A stretch of 64,000 nucleotides of DNA, from positions 124,001 to 188,000 of the forward strand of contig DFBJ01000003.1 in NCBI GenBank assembly GCA_002366565.1. The letters are read 5' to 3'. The notes beneath the pieces are model-generated. The model saw only the letters and a program-made list of their open reading frames with translations, had not been told where the DNA came from and did not search any database. Every line of letters begins with the position of its first letter. Position 1 is the stretch's first letter. This document shows, piece after piece, positions 1 through 8,724 of the stretch. Origin of the DNA: Bacteriovoracaceae bacterium UBA3083. Lineage in GTDB: Bacteria; Bdellovibrionota; Bacteriovoracia; Bacteriovoracales; Bacteriovoracaceae. The position numbers were made by a program, and so were the translations under genes.

Positions 1-1794
1 TCTTTCAGCAGGAATATCAATCTTAATTTGCCCACTTAGATACTGAGCAGTTAGAGATTTTTTGTTTTTTAAGATCTCTTTAGGACTTCCCTCGGCAACG
101 ATATTTCCACCATGTATTCCTGCTCCTGGACCGATATCAATTATATGGTCAGCTTCTCTCATTGTATCTTCATCATGTTCAACGACTAGGACAGTGTTAC
201 CCAAATCTCTTAATGATTTAAGGGTTTCAATAAGTCTGTCGTTATCTCTTTGATGGAGACCAATACTAGGCTCATCTAATACATAGAGGACTCCAGAAAG
301 AGCCGATCCTATTTGAGTAGCGAGTCTAATCCTTTGGCTTTCACCTCCAGAAAGAGTGGAGGCACTTCTATTGATTGTTAAATAATCTAATCCAACATTA
401 ACAAGAAATTGAAGTCTGTTTTCAATTTCTTTTAAAAGTTTTTCTGCGATTAGCTTCTTTTCACCTTTTAGCTTAATATCTTTAAAGAAGTTAAGAGCTG
501 AAAGTATATCCATTTCGGATATATCCATAATATTTTTCTTCGCAAGCTTTGTACTTAAAGCAATTGGTTTAAGTCTATGCCCATTACAAGAAGAACAAGT
601 AATTATGTTCATATATTCTTCAAGTTCTTTTCTGACTTTCTCTGAACCTGATTCTGTATACTTTTTTTCAAACCAGCTTGTTATGCCTGGAAATGCTTTT
701 GAGAATTCATAATAAGAACTTTCAGATGAGAACTTATATTTATAAACCTTATCACTTCCATTATATAAAATATTTTTAAAGCTTTTAGGCAGTTTCTTCA
801 ATGGAATAGAGAGGTCAACTTTTTCTTTTTCTGCAATACTTAAGATCATTTTATAGAGAAAAGAGTTCTTTTTACTTAGAGGCTTTATAGCGCCATCTAA
901 AATAGAGATTCCTTCATCTGTGATCATTCTATTTAATTCAAAGTCTTTCTTTTGACCTATTCCATTACATGTTTCACAAGCTCCTAGAGGTGAATTGAAA
1001 GAAAAAAGTCTAGGTTCTAAATCTGGAAAAATTTCACCTGTAGTAGCAGATATATTTTTTTCACTAAAAGTTAATACTTCATCATCGCCTACTAAGATAT
1101 TAACAGTCCCATTACTAAGCTTAAGGGCATGCTCAACAGAGTCAGTAATTCTCTTTTCTATATCTTTTTTAAGAAGAACTCTATCAATGACAATATCGAA
1201 AGATTTTGCAGTTTTAGGTGCATCATCTAACTGAACGACTTCTCCATCAATGAATGCTCTTACAAAGCCCATCGATTGATATTTAGTAATTTCTGACTTT
1301 AAATTTATTTTCTTACCATTAATGATTGGCGCCATTATATGTAGCTTTGTCTTAGTCGGTAAATTTAATAGCTCTCTTACTATTTGTGTTGGAGTATACC
1401 TTCTAATTTCATCACCTGATTCAGGATCATATAAAGTCCCTGCTCTAGCAAAAAGTACTCTCATATAATCATAAATCTCAGTAATTGTTCCTACTGTAGA
1501 TCTTGGGTTTCTACTACTTGATTTTTGATCTATTGCTATTGCTGGAGATAGACCAGTAATTGATTCAACATCTGGTGGCTGGTATTGACCAAGAAATTGT
1601 CTTGCATAGCTTGATAAACTTTCAATATATCGTCTTTGCCCTTCAACATATATAGTATCAAAAGCTAAAGAACTCTTTCCAGAGCCTGAAGGCCCCGTAA
1701 TAACAGTAATTGTATCTTTAGGTATTTTAAGTGAAATACTTTTTAAATTATGAACTTTGGCTTTGTAGATTTCGATATATTTATTGTTGCTCAT
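1..1794 (-). CDS. uvrA: UvrA, excinuclease ABC subunit A (N-terminal ~598 residues, cut by window edge)
   Basis: UvrA is the damage-sensing ABC-type ATPase of nucleotide excision repair. It loads UvrB on lesions and is recruited to stalled RNA polymerase by Mfd. The ATG at 1794 opens an uninterrupted frame running off the left edge. The start encodes MSNNKYIEIYKAKVHNLKSI followed by a Walker A (GPSGSGKSS). CETCNG (near 985) and CSSCNG (near 590) are the first zinc-module cysteines. STLSGGESQ (near 350) is the ABC signature, and DIGPGAGIHGG (near 130) closes the first ATPase half. About 340 C-terminal residues are missing, judged from the usual ~940. The start overlaps the pdxA end by 14 bases, so it is the last visible gene of the mfd operon and probably translationally coupled. 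Confidence 0.96.
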   Translation of the reverse strand, partial: MSNNKYIEIYKAKVHNLKSISLKIPKDTITVITGPSGSGKSSLAFDTIYVEGQRRYIESLSSYARQFLGQYQPPDVESITGLSPAIAIDQKSSSRNPRSTVGTITEIYDYMRVLFARAGTLYDPESGDEIRRYTPTQIVRELLNLPTKTKLHIMAPIINGKKINLKSEITKYQSMGFVRAFIDGEVVQLDDAPKTAKSFDIVIDRVLLKKDIEKRITDSVEHALKLSNGTVNILVGDDEVLTFSEKNISATTGEIFPDLEPRLFSFNSPLGACETCNGIGQKKDFELNRMITDEGISILDGAIKPLSKKNSFLYKMILSIAEKEKVDLSIPLKKLPKSFKNILYNGSDKVYKYKFSSESSYYEFSKAFPGITSWFEKKYTESGSEKVRKELEEYMNIITCSSCNGHRLKPIALSTKLAKKNIMDISEMDILSALNFFKDIKLKGEKKLIAEKLLKEIENRLQFLVNVGLDYLTINRSASTLSGGESQRIRLATQIGSALSGVLYVLDEPSIGLHQRDNDRLIETLKSLRDLGNTVLVVEHDEDTMREADHIIDIGPGAGIHGGNIVAEGSPKEILKNKKSLTAQYLSGQIKIDIPAER

Positions 1795-2713
1795 CTAATA
1801 ATTTCCTATTCACTTTTATTGCTTCTTTTAGCATGTAGTAACACCCACTGAAGTCAGCAACACCCTTACCATAAAGATTAAACGCTGTTCCATGATCAAC
1901 ACTCATTCTTAAAAATGGTAAACCAAGAGTAATGTTTAAACCGATAGTTCTATACTTATCTTTAAAGAGAGGTAGGCCTTGGTCATGAAACATATAGACT
2001 TTTAATTGTTTCTCTTTATTGCCTGTATAGAAGTGAAGAGTATCTCCACTGACTGGGCCAACTGTATTAACAACACTATTTAAACTTTTAATAGCATCAT
2101 CTACTACATGGTCTTCGTTACCGAGTAACCCACCCTCTCCACAATGTGGATTAATACCTGCAAAAATTACTTCTGATAGAGGATAAAAGTATTTATTAAA
2201 ACCATTCATCGTTTTAGTTACTTTCTCTATTATCTGAGCTGAAGTTATTGAACTCGATACTTTGGCTAGTGGGATGTGGTCTGTAATGAGAAGAGTGGCA
2301 TCTTCATAGGCCTTAAAGACCATGCAAAGGTTTTGTATTGAATAGCGATACCTTAAGAATTCAGTATAGCCTTTTCTTAATTGATTGCTGTCTATTAATT
2401 GATCTTTAGACGTAGGTAAAGTAAGTAGAATATCTTTTTCTGTAATATTTTCTAATGCAAGATTTAAAGATTGTGTACTTTCAGGAAGTCCTTCATTCGC
2501 GCATTCAATATAGTTAAGAATATTTGAATTAAAATGAATTTGATCGTTTAGGATTTGATAATTAAAGTTTAAGAGTTTTAAATTTTGTTCAATAGTTCTT
2601 CTATTTACTACTAATTTAAAACTCTTTTGTTGTATGGAATTTAAAAGGCTAAAAGATTTTAAAAAAACCTCAATTCCAATTCCAAGTTGATGGCCTTGAG
2701 TTACATAAATCAT
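1781..2713 (-). CDS. pdxA: PdxA-family 4-hydroxythreonine-4-phosphate dehydrogenase (divergent)
   Basis: PdxA oxidises 4-phosphohydroxy-L-threonine with NAD in the DXP-dependent pyridoxal phosphate pathway. The 310-residue length is normal (about 330). Three metal-ligand histidine contexts are visible: LITDHIPLAK, GINPHCGEGGLLGNED and SVDHGTAFNLYGKG. FHDQGLPLFK is also family-typical. The N-terminus reads VTQGHQLGIGIEV where the family usually has a GDPAGIGPE-like stretch, so this is a divergent member. The start overlaps the stop of the SurA-like gene (ATGA), and uvrA begins inside its 3' end. The surA-pdxA adjacency is also known in enterobacteria. Isoenzymes acting on related hydroxy-phosphate substrates exist in this family, so substrate is inferred from context. 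Confidence 0.85.
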   Translation of the reverse strand: MIYVTQGHQLGIGIEVFLKSFSLLNSIQQKSFKLVVNRRTIEQNLKLLNFNYQILNDQIHFNSNILNYIECANEGLPESTQSLNLALENITEKDILLTLPTSKDQLIDSNQLRKGYTEFLRYRYSIQNLCMVFKAYEDATLLITDHIPLAKVSSSITSAQIIEKVTKTMNGFNKYFYPLSEVIFAGINPHCGEGGLLGNEDHVVDDAIKSLNSVVNTVGPVSGDTLHFYTGNKEKQLKVYMFHDQGLPLFKDKYRTIGLNITLGLPFLRMSVDHGTAFNLYGKGVADFSGCYYMLKEAIKVNRKLLDEQQ

Positions 2714-3624
2714 TTAGAAACAAATGTTTTAATATAGTGTTTGCTAAGTTCCCTTTTGTACCAAAGGTCTGTAACTTCACCTGCCTGGTCACCCATTAAC
2801 TTACTACGAATTTGAGCTTTAGCATTCAAGTAAATTTGAGATTCAACAAGGTCTTTTTTCTTTACGAAGAAGACATGAAAAGTATCACCGAGCTTTATAG
2901 GCTTAGTAAACTTTCCTTCGTCAGTAGCTTTTAATAATGCTTTTAGATTATTAGTTAATCCATCTTCAGTAATATCACCTAGTACATTAGTTTGGACGTC
3001 TTCGTAGTTCTTAGGAAGGACACCATTAACTTGAAACTTCTCTAGCGTTTCAGGGAAGTTTTTAAGCATACCTTTTTTCATTTTAGTCTCTTCAAGTGAA
3101 AAGTCGACAATTGTATACTTGAAAGCCAGAGTTTTATCTTTTGAAGTTTTGTAGAAATAGTTCTTAACTTCTTGATCAGTTACAGAAATTAAAGGTCTGA
3201 TAATTCTTCCGTTAAATATATTGAATTCAATAGTCTCTCTAATGATTTCGAAGTACTCGTCGAAACTCATGTTATTAGACTTTAAAAAGTTCAATAGTTG
3301 AGCTCTTGAAAGACCTAACCTCTTTTCAATATTTGTAATTTCACTTTCAACTTGTTCATCATTTCTAATATATCCAATCTCACTTAACTTTTCTCTAATC
3401 AAAAGTCTTTCGATCATAATGTCCAAAATCTCTTGGTCAGTATAAGTAGTTTTTTTGTAAATAAGTGGAGAGATATTTTTTCTACTAGAGATATTATTTT
3501 TTACTCTTTTTATCTGACTCAAAGTAATTACTGTGTCGTTGAATACAGCAATTGTTTTATCTAATAACTTTGCGTGAGTTTGTGAGTAAGTAAGAAAAAT
3601 AATAGAGATAATTAGTTGCTTCAT
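2710..3624 (-). CDS. SurA-like periplasmic chaperone / peptidyl-prolyl isomerase-family protein
   Basis: This 304-residue exported protein has a short signal peptide (MKQLIISIIFLTYSQTHA). A SurA N-domain-like region follows: LLDKTIAVFNDTVITLSQIKR, then ILDIMIERLLIREKLSEIGY. The central part (residues about 160-260) aligns loosely with a parvulin domain but lacks a clear active-site signature, so it may act as a chaperone only. SurA proteins escort outer-membrane proteins through the periplasm. The gene lies between a genuine parvulin gene and pdxA and overlaps pdxA by four bases (ATGA). I assign the family with good confidence but not catalytic activity. Confidence 0.75.
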   Translation of the reverse strand: MKQLIISIIFLTYSQTHAKLLDKTIAVFNDTVITLSQIKRVKNNISSRKNISPLIYKKTTYTDQEILDIMIERLLIREKLSEIGYIRNDEQVESEITNIEKRLGLSRAQLLNFLKSNNMSFDEYFEIIRETIEFNIFNGRIIRPLISVTDQEVKNYFYKTSKDKTLAFKYTIVDFSLEETKMKKGMLKNFPETLEKFQVNGVLPKNYEDVQTNVLGDITEDGLTNNLKALLKATDEGKFTKPIKLGDTFHVFFVKKKDLVESQIYLNAKAQIRSKLMGDQAGEVTDLWYKRELSKHYIKTFVSK

Positions 3625-3687
3625 TGTTAATCCATTTTTTATCAGAAACGATATTTAAAAATAGATTAACAAGAAGCATTATTCAAG

Positions 3688-4503
3688 TTATTTAAGGAAT
3701 TCTTCGTTTATTTTAATTTTTGCTTTTGCACGTAGTTCAGAAAAGTAGCTATCTAGTATAGCGTCACGTTTTTGATCGTAAACAATCTTCTTGTAAAGTG
3801 CGTTATTAATGCTTTTTACGCTCTTGACCGACATTACTTTTATGATGTGATACCCAAACTGTGTTTTTACCGGAGGAGTAATGAAGTTATCACTCTTGCC
3901 TTTAATAGCAGCAAAGTATTCAGGTGCTAATCTTATTGCTGGTTGAAATCCCATATCTCCACCATTTGGAGCAGTAGAACTTTGAGAAAACTTATTAGCT
4001 AGCTCTGCAAATAACTCAGGCTTTTTCTTTAATGTGTTATAAACTTTTAGAGCTTGGTTTAGTGCTGCTTCGTTTTCTTCTTTTTCAGGATTTGTTCTTA
4101 CTCTGAAAAGGATATGTGCAGTTCTATATTCAGGATGTTCTTTATAATACTTATCAACATCACTATCAGTAACTACAATCTTTTTTAACCTTGGTTCAAG
4201 GTCTTTAGAGATTTGTGCATGATACATGATATCTTCCATCTTATATTTAACAGTAGGATCTTTATCAAGGTTTCCTTTCTTAGCTCTTTTAATCCCTAAG
4301 TTTCTGTTAATGATGTCATTTAAAACTTTTTTCCTCGTAACTCTTTTGTCTGAAACAAACATCAAGTTTTCTTGGTAAGTTTTTTCAAGCTCTGATTTTT
4401 TTATGCTAACCCCATCTACTGTGGCCACAACAGGATCTTTTGCTCCAAGTGTTGCCGTCGATAAAAGTAGTATAGAAGTTATAGCGAGTGTTTTTCTTAG
4501 CAT
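3688..4503 (-). CDS. Exported parvulin-type peptidyl-prolyl cis-trans isomerase
   Basis: A 271-residue PpiC-type PPIase that would catalyse prolyl isomerisation during folding of exported proteins. I place the start at the ATG at 4503, because TAGGGATT lies just upstream and the following residues (MLRKTLAITSILLLSTATLG) form a signal peptide. A longer frame from 4578 would begin inside the mfd-proximal spacer and has no such leader. The parvulin signature is clear: YRTAHILFRV, FAELANKFSQSSTAPNGGDMGF and FITPPVKTQFGYHIIKV. The N-terminal part (VATVDGVSIKKSELEKTYQ) is SurA-N-like. Mfd lies upstream (72-base gap) and the SurA-like gene downstream, so two envelope-folding factors sit in a repair-gene operon. 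Confidence 0.9.
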   Translation of the reverse strand: MLRKTLAITSILLLSTATLGAKDPVVATVDGVSIKKSELEKTYQENLMFVSDKRVTRKKVLNDIINRNLGIKRAKKGNLDKDPTVKYKMEDIMYHAQISKDLEPRLKKIVVTDSDVDKYYKEHPEYRTAHILFRVRTNPEKEENEAALNQALKVYNTLKKKPELFAELANKFSQSSTAPNGGDMGFQPAIRLAPEYFAAIKGKSDNFITPPVKTQFGYHIIKVMSVKSVKSINNALYKKIVYDQKRDAILDSYFSELRAKAKIKINEEFLK

Positions 4504-4574
4504 ATCGCAAATCCCTAAATGGTTATTATTCCTTAATAGTTTATCAAAAAAAAAGATAACCTGTGGAAAAAACA

Positions 4575-7500
4575 TCAAGGAGGAAGAATTTTCTCCGCAA
4601 GCTCTTTAGAGAACTTGAGAAATTCACTCTGAGTTAACGTTTCTTTATGCGTGTAGATTACCTTAAAGTCAGGTGTAAGCTGATAGCTTCTAGGTCTTGA
4701 TAAGAAGAAGTCGAGCATTCTATTTCTAAGAGCTTCATTTTCTTCAATATATTTCTTATCAAAACTAAGCGTTGCTAACCTACCACCTACTTGAATTGTT
4801 TTAAGTGAAGCATCAATGAGAATCATTCTGACTTCAAGTGTAGTGAATAAATTTTCTAGTTCTTCAGGGATAGCTCCATAAACATCTACAAACTCATCTT
4901 TAATGTTGAAAAGAGTTTCAAGTTCATCGCAATTAGATAATCTCTTATATTGCTTGAGTCGCTCGCTAGAGTCCTTGATATAGTTTGCAGGAATATAGCT
5001 TGGAAATGGAGTCTTAACTTCAACATCTTGTTTGATGAGCTTTTTCTCGCCACGAAGCTCTTGTATAGCTTCTTTAAGAAGTTGCATATAAAGCTCTAGA
5101 CCAACATTATCGATTTGTCCTGATTGCTCTGCCCCTAGAATATCTCCTGCCCCTCTAATTTCTAAATCACAAGTTGCAATGTTAAATCCAGATCCCATAT
5201 CTGCATAAGTCTGAAGTGCTTTAAGTCTTTTTTGAGCAACTTCTGAAATAGGTTTGTGTTTTGGAATAACAAAATACGCATATGCTTTTTTGTCTGATCG
5301 ACCAATCCGACCTCTTAATTGGTGAAGTTGTGCGAGGCCGTAGTTATCAGCTCTATCAATGATCATAGTGTTAGCATTTGGAATATCAATTCCAGACTCT
5401 ATGATTGTTGTAGAAATTAGTATTTGATAAGTACCACTGTAAAAGGCACTAACTTTCTGTTCTAGTTCTTTTTCTGACATCTGTCCGTGAGCGTAAACAA
5501 TCTTAGCTTCTGGGACAAGTTCTTGTATGTAGCTTGAAAATTGTTCAATATCACTGACCTTGTTGTGAACAATAAATACCTGGCCACCTCTGTTAAGCTC
5601 TTTTTTTATGGCTGTCTGCAGAGTTAGGTCATCTTCTTTTATTAGGTATGACTTAATACTTTGTCTTCTTGGAGGAGCTGTTTGTATTAAAGACATCTCT
5701 CTAATACCTAGGAATGAAAGCTGTAAAGTTCTAGGTATCGGTGTAGCAGTCAAAGTTAAGAAATCAACATTCGCTTTTAGAAGTTTTAGTTTTTCTTTGT
5801 GTCCAACACCAAACCTCTGTTCCTCATCAACAATTACAAGTCCTAAGTCTTTGTATTTCACTTTATCACTTAAAAGTTTATGAGTTCCTATTAAAATATC
5901 AATTTTCCCATCTTCTAGTTTTTCTAAAACTTCTTTAGTTTGTTTCGCTGTCTTAAAGCGTGAGAGAAAATCTATTTCAACAGGAAACTTATTAAATCTT
6001 TTAACAAATGAGTTGTAATGCTGAAGTGCTAAAACTGTAGTTGGAACAAGTACGCAAACTTGTTTTTTATTGAGAACAGCATTGAAGGCAGCTCTCATTG
6101 CAATCTCAGTTTTTCCAAAACCAACATCCCCACATACAAGATGATCCATAGCAATTGGTTTTTGCATAGAATCTAACACATCAGAAATAGCGTTCAACTG
6201 GTCCGGAGTTTCTTGAAATGGGAAGGCCATTTCGAAATCTCTATATTCTTGGTCTGGTGGATTAAAAGGAAAGCCTGAAGATGATTGTCGCTCAGCTTGA
6301 AGTTTTAAAAGGTCAAAGGCTAGCTTCTTTGCAGAGTTTCTTGCCTTAGATTTTAATGTGGCAAATTTATTTGTTCTTAAACTATCAGTTGAAACACTTG
6401 CTGTACCATCAGAGTGCTTTTGGATTAGGTTCATTTTATATACAGGAACGTAAACTTTATCGTTACCTTTATATATAAGAACTATGTAATCAGATTTTGA
6501 ACCACCAATATCTAAAGATTCTAGGCCTTCATACTTACCTACTCCATGCTCATTATGAATTACATAGTCACCCTTCTTTAATGTTGAGAGTTGTTCTGCA
6601 AAAACGTCAACACTAGCTTTTTTTGTAGTTTTAGTTTTTCTCAGTTTAGTACTAAAAATATCAGCTTCTGAAAGTATTAGTGTCTTTTCTCTCTCGTAAA
6701 AGAAACCTTGTGCGAGTTTAGACTTTGTAAAATGAAAACGCTTTTTTAAATTTGGATCCATCTTAAAAATTTCCATAAGATGAAAGAACTCATTTTTTGA
6801 GTTGTCATGTTCATATGAAAAATAGATCTCACCACTTAATTGAAATTCTTTTATTAAAAACTCAAACATCGCTTTAGTATATTCTGGCTTACTTAATGAT
6901 GGATTGATTGATTGATTTAGGTAGCCTGTAGAGGGAACAACTTTTAACTCTATTGAATTACGAAGTTCTTCATTGAGTACATTAGCATAAAATAAATCAT
7001 CTATAGATATATGTGGTGTTTCTTGAAGAGTTTTTTCAAGATGTGTGTCATATAGTTTATTTGGTTCTGGCAGTAAATTATCATTGTCTAGGTCTTGCCA
7101 TTCTAGTTCAAATTCAACTCTCAGTTGCTCAAAGAAGTCATTATATGCTCTTGAAAACTCAACATCATTGAATAGCGTTTTTATAGAGTTCTTCGGTAGG
7201 TAATCTAGCAGAACTTCGCTCTTATCAAAAAATAATGGAGTATAGGCTGCATAGTTATCAAAGAGATAATTATCTGAAAGTGAAGCAAGTATCTCTTTTC
7301 TTTTATTGAATCGATTCTTTTGAATCGTTGCAGGCATTGGAATATTTTCTCTAAGCTTATGTGCGAAAGTATCTTGAACTCCAAAAATTTGAGGAGTCGG
7401 TGTTATACATATACTTTCCAGTTTCTTATCTTTTAATGATTTTTGAGTTTCTAAATCTATTAAAAGAATATCCTCAATCATGTCATCAAAATAAAGAATT

Positions 7501-8075
7501 CTAATCGGTGTAGAGTCTATTGTGTAAATATCAAAAATTTCACCTTTAGAAGAAAAGGTACCCGGCTCTTCAATACTTGGTGATGAACTGTATCCAAGAG
7601 AAACTAGTTTTGCAGCTAATTGATCAGGAGAAATAATATCTGAAACTTCTATTTTAAAGTTTTGTTCTTTAAAGAAATCACGTGGAGGAATTCTTAACGA
7701 AAATGATTCAAAGGTAGAAATCAATATAAAAGTATCATCTTCATTTATTGTTGTTAAATAACTTAGTACTTTGAATCTTTCAAAGAGAGCTCTCTGCGAT
7801 GTAATTGCTCCAGAATATGGACTTAAGTCATGTCCTGGAAAAAATAAAAGTTTTTTAGTTATTCGAGAGGCCTTAAAGTTTTCATAAAGATTCTCCGCTT
7901 GATCCGCTGAGTCGCAAATAAAGACAAAACTATTTTTCTTTATAAACTCTATATCTTTTTCACACTCATTTATTATAAATGAAAATTGCGCACTGTTTAA
8001 ACCTGTTATGTGGAGATTGTCTGAATTATTATTGTGCCAAGAGTTAATTTTTTTAATGACTGATTCAAAGATCAT
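4575..8075 (-). CDS. mfd: Mfd, transcription-repair coupling factor
   Basis: Mfd displaces RNA polymerase stalled at lesions and recruits UvrA. The 1166-residue length matches the family. Visible in order: an N-terminal UvrB-homology region with LLFFPGHDLSPYSG; the RNA-polymerase-interaction/CarD-like segment (LKKGDYVIHNEHGVGKYEGL); helicase motif I (CGDVGFGKTEIAMRAAF); DEEQRFGV (DExx box); LTLTATPIPRTL; and the C-terminal helicase lobe with IDRADNYGLAQLHQLRGRIGR. The last ~200 residues form the Mfd-specific TRCF domain. It is the first gene of the minus-strand operon that ends with uvrA. Its 5' end faces the nuo operon across a 223-base divergent region. Confidence 0.98.
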   Translation of the reverse strand: MIFESVIKKINSWHNNNSDNLHITGLNSAQFSFIINECEKDIEFIKKNSFVFICDSADQAENLYENFKASRITKKLLFFPGHDLSPYSGAITSQRALFERFKVLSYLTTINEDDTFILISTFESFSLRIPPRDFFKEQNFKIEVSDIISPDQLAAKLVSLGYSSSPSIEEPGTFSSKGEIFDIYTIDSTPIRILYFDDMIEDILLIDLETQKSLKDKKLESICITPTPQIFGVQDTFAHKLRENIPMPATIQKNRFNKRKEILASLSDNYLFDNYAAYTPLFFDKSEVLLDYLPKNSIKTLFNDVEFSRAYNDFFEQLRVEFELEWQDLDNDNLLPEPNKLYDTHLEKTLQETPHISIDDLFYANVLNEELRNSIELKVVPSTGYLNQSINPSLSKPEYTKAMFEFLIKEFQLSGEIYFSYEHDNSKNEFFHLMEIFKMDPNLKKRFHFTKSKLAQGFFYEREKTLILSEADIFSTKLRKTKTTKKASVDVFAEQLSTLKKGDYVIHNEHGVGKYEGLESLDIGGSKSDYIVLIYKGNDKVYVPVYKMNLIQKHSDGTASVSTDSLRTNKFATLKSKARNSAKKLAFDLLKLQAERQSSSGFPFNPPDQEYRDFEMAFPFQETPDQLNAISDVLDSMQKPIAMDHLVCGDVGFGKTEIAMRAAFNAVLNKKQVCVLVPTTVLALQHYNSFVKRFNKFPVEIDFLSRFKTAKQTKEVLEKLEDGKIDILIGTHKLLSDKVKYKDLGLVIVDEEQRFGVGHKEKLKLLKANVDFLTLTATPIPRTLQLSFLGIREMSLIQTAPPRRQSIKSYLIKEDDLTLQTAIKKELNRGGQVFIVHNKVSDIEQFSSYIQELVPEAKIVYAHGQMSEKELEQKVSAFYSGTYQILISTTIIESGIDIPNANTMIIDRADNYGLAQLHQLRGRIGRSDKKAYAYFVIPKHKPISEVAQKRLKALQTYADMGSGFNIATCDLEIRGAGDILGAEQSGQIDNVGLELYMQLLKEAIQELRGEKKLIKQDVEVKTPFPSYIPANYIKDSSERLKQYKRLSNCDELETLFNIKDEFVDVYGAIPEELENLFTTLEVRMILIDASLKTIQVGGRLATLSFDKKYIEENEALRNRMLDFFLSRPRSYQLTPDFKVIYTHKETLTQSEFLKFSKELAEKILPP

Positions 8076-8178
8076 ATTATTCGCCTCGTTAAGCCTTCTT
8101 TAATAACACAGGGCTGAAAAAGTTCCAAGTTTTGATCTTATACATTCTATTATTTTAGTTTTGGCGCAGGGCGAAGCT

Positions 8179-8298
8179 ATGTTAAACAGTCAACTATTAA
8201 AAGAAATCATAAGAAAAAAAAGATTTCAAAATGTTTCCAACATGTTAAGTATCATGTATTCTTTTAGGACCGAAAAAGTATTTAAAATGGAGCAATGA
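8179..8298 (+). CDS. Possible 39-residue leader ORF immediately before nuoA
   Basis: In the 223-base mfd/nuoA divergent region, an ATG at 8179 is preceded by AGGG at 8168-8171 (seven-base spacing). It opens a 39-codon frame rich in Lys, Arg and Ser (MLNSQLLKEIIRKKRFQNVS...). The frame ends in TGA at 8296-8298, directly abutting the nuoA ATG at 8299. No homology is recognised. The exact abutment could reflect translational coupling or chance. The rest of the divergent region holds AT-rich sequence in which I could not settle on one convincing promoter. Confidence 0.3.
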   Translation: MLNSQLLKEIIRKKRFQNVSNMLSIMYSFRTEKVFKMEQ

Positions 8299-8724
8299 AT
8301 GTCGTCATTCAACCTAGACGTCTACATGCCTGTACTAATCCTCGTCGCTTTTGCAGTCGTTATGGTAGTCGGAGTTTTAGTAGTAGGTATTTTAGTAAGA
8401 CCTAACAACCCTAATGATCTTAAGTTATCCGCATACGAATGTGGTGAAGAGCCTGTTGGGACAGCTTGGTCAAACTTTAACATTCGATTCTATGTAATCG
8501 CGCTAATCTTTATCATCTTTGATGTTGAAGGAGCTTTGATGTTCCCAGTGGCAGTTGTCTTTAAAAAGTTCAACGAAATTGGTGAAGGAACTGTAGTTCT
8601 TGCGAGTTTATTATTATTCATTTCTATCTTGATTGAAGGTGTAGTCTATTGCTGGAAGAAAGGCGATCTTGACTGGGTAAGAAGTTACCAACTACCTGAA
8701 ACAGAAAAGGAAGAAGGTAAATAG
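8299..8724 (+). CDS. nuoA: NADH-quinone oxidoreductase subunit A
   Basis: NuoA is a three-helix subunit of the complex I membrane arm at the junction with the peripheral arm and quinone site. The 141-residue protein shows TM1, the conserved cytoplasmic loop YECGEEPVG, then NIRFYVIALIFIIFDVEGALMFP and a third helix. These are canonical NuoA signatures. GGAG at 8289-8292 sits six bases before the ATG. It heads a tightly packed operon in which nuoH follows immediately, where nuoB would normally come next. Confidence 0.97.
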   Translation: MSSFNLDVYMPVLILVAFAVVMVVGVLVVGILVRPNNPNDLKLSAYECGEEPVGTAWSNFNIRFYVIALIFIIFDVEGALMFPVAVVFKKFNEIGEGTVVLASLLLFISILIEGVVYCWKKGDLDWVRSYQLPETEKEEGK

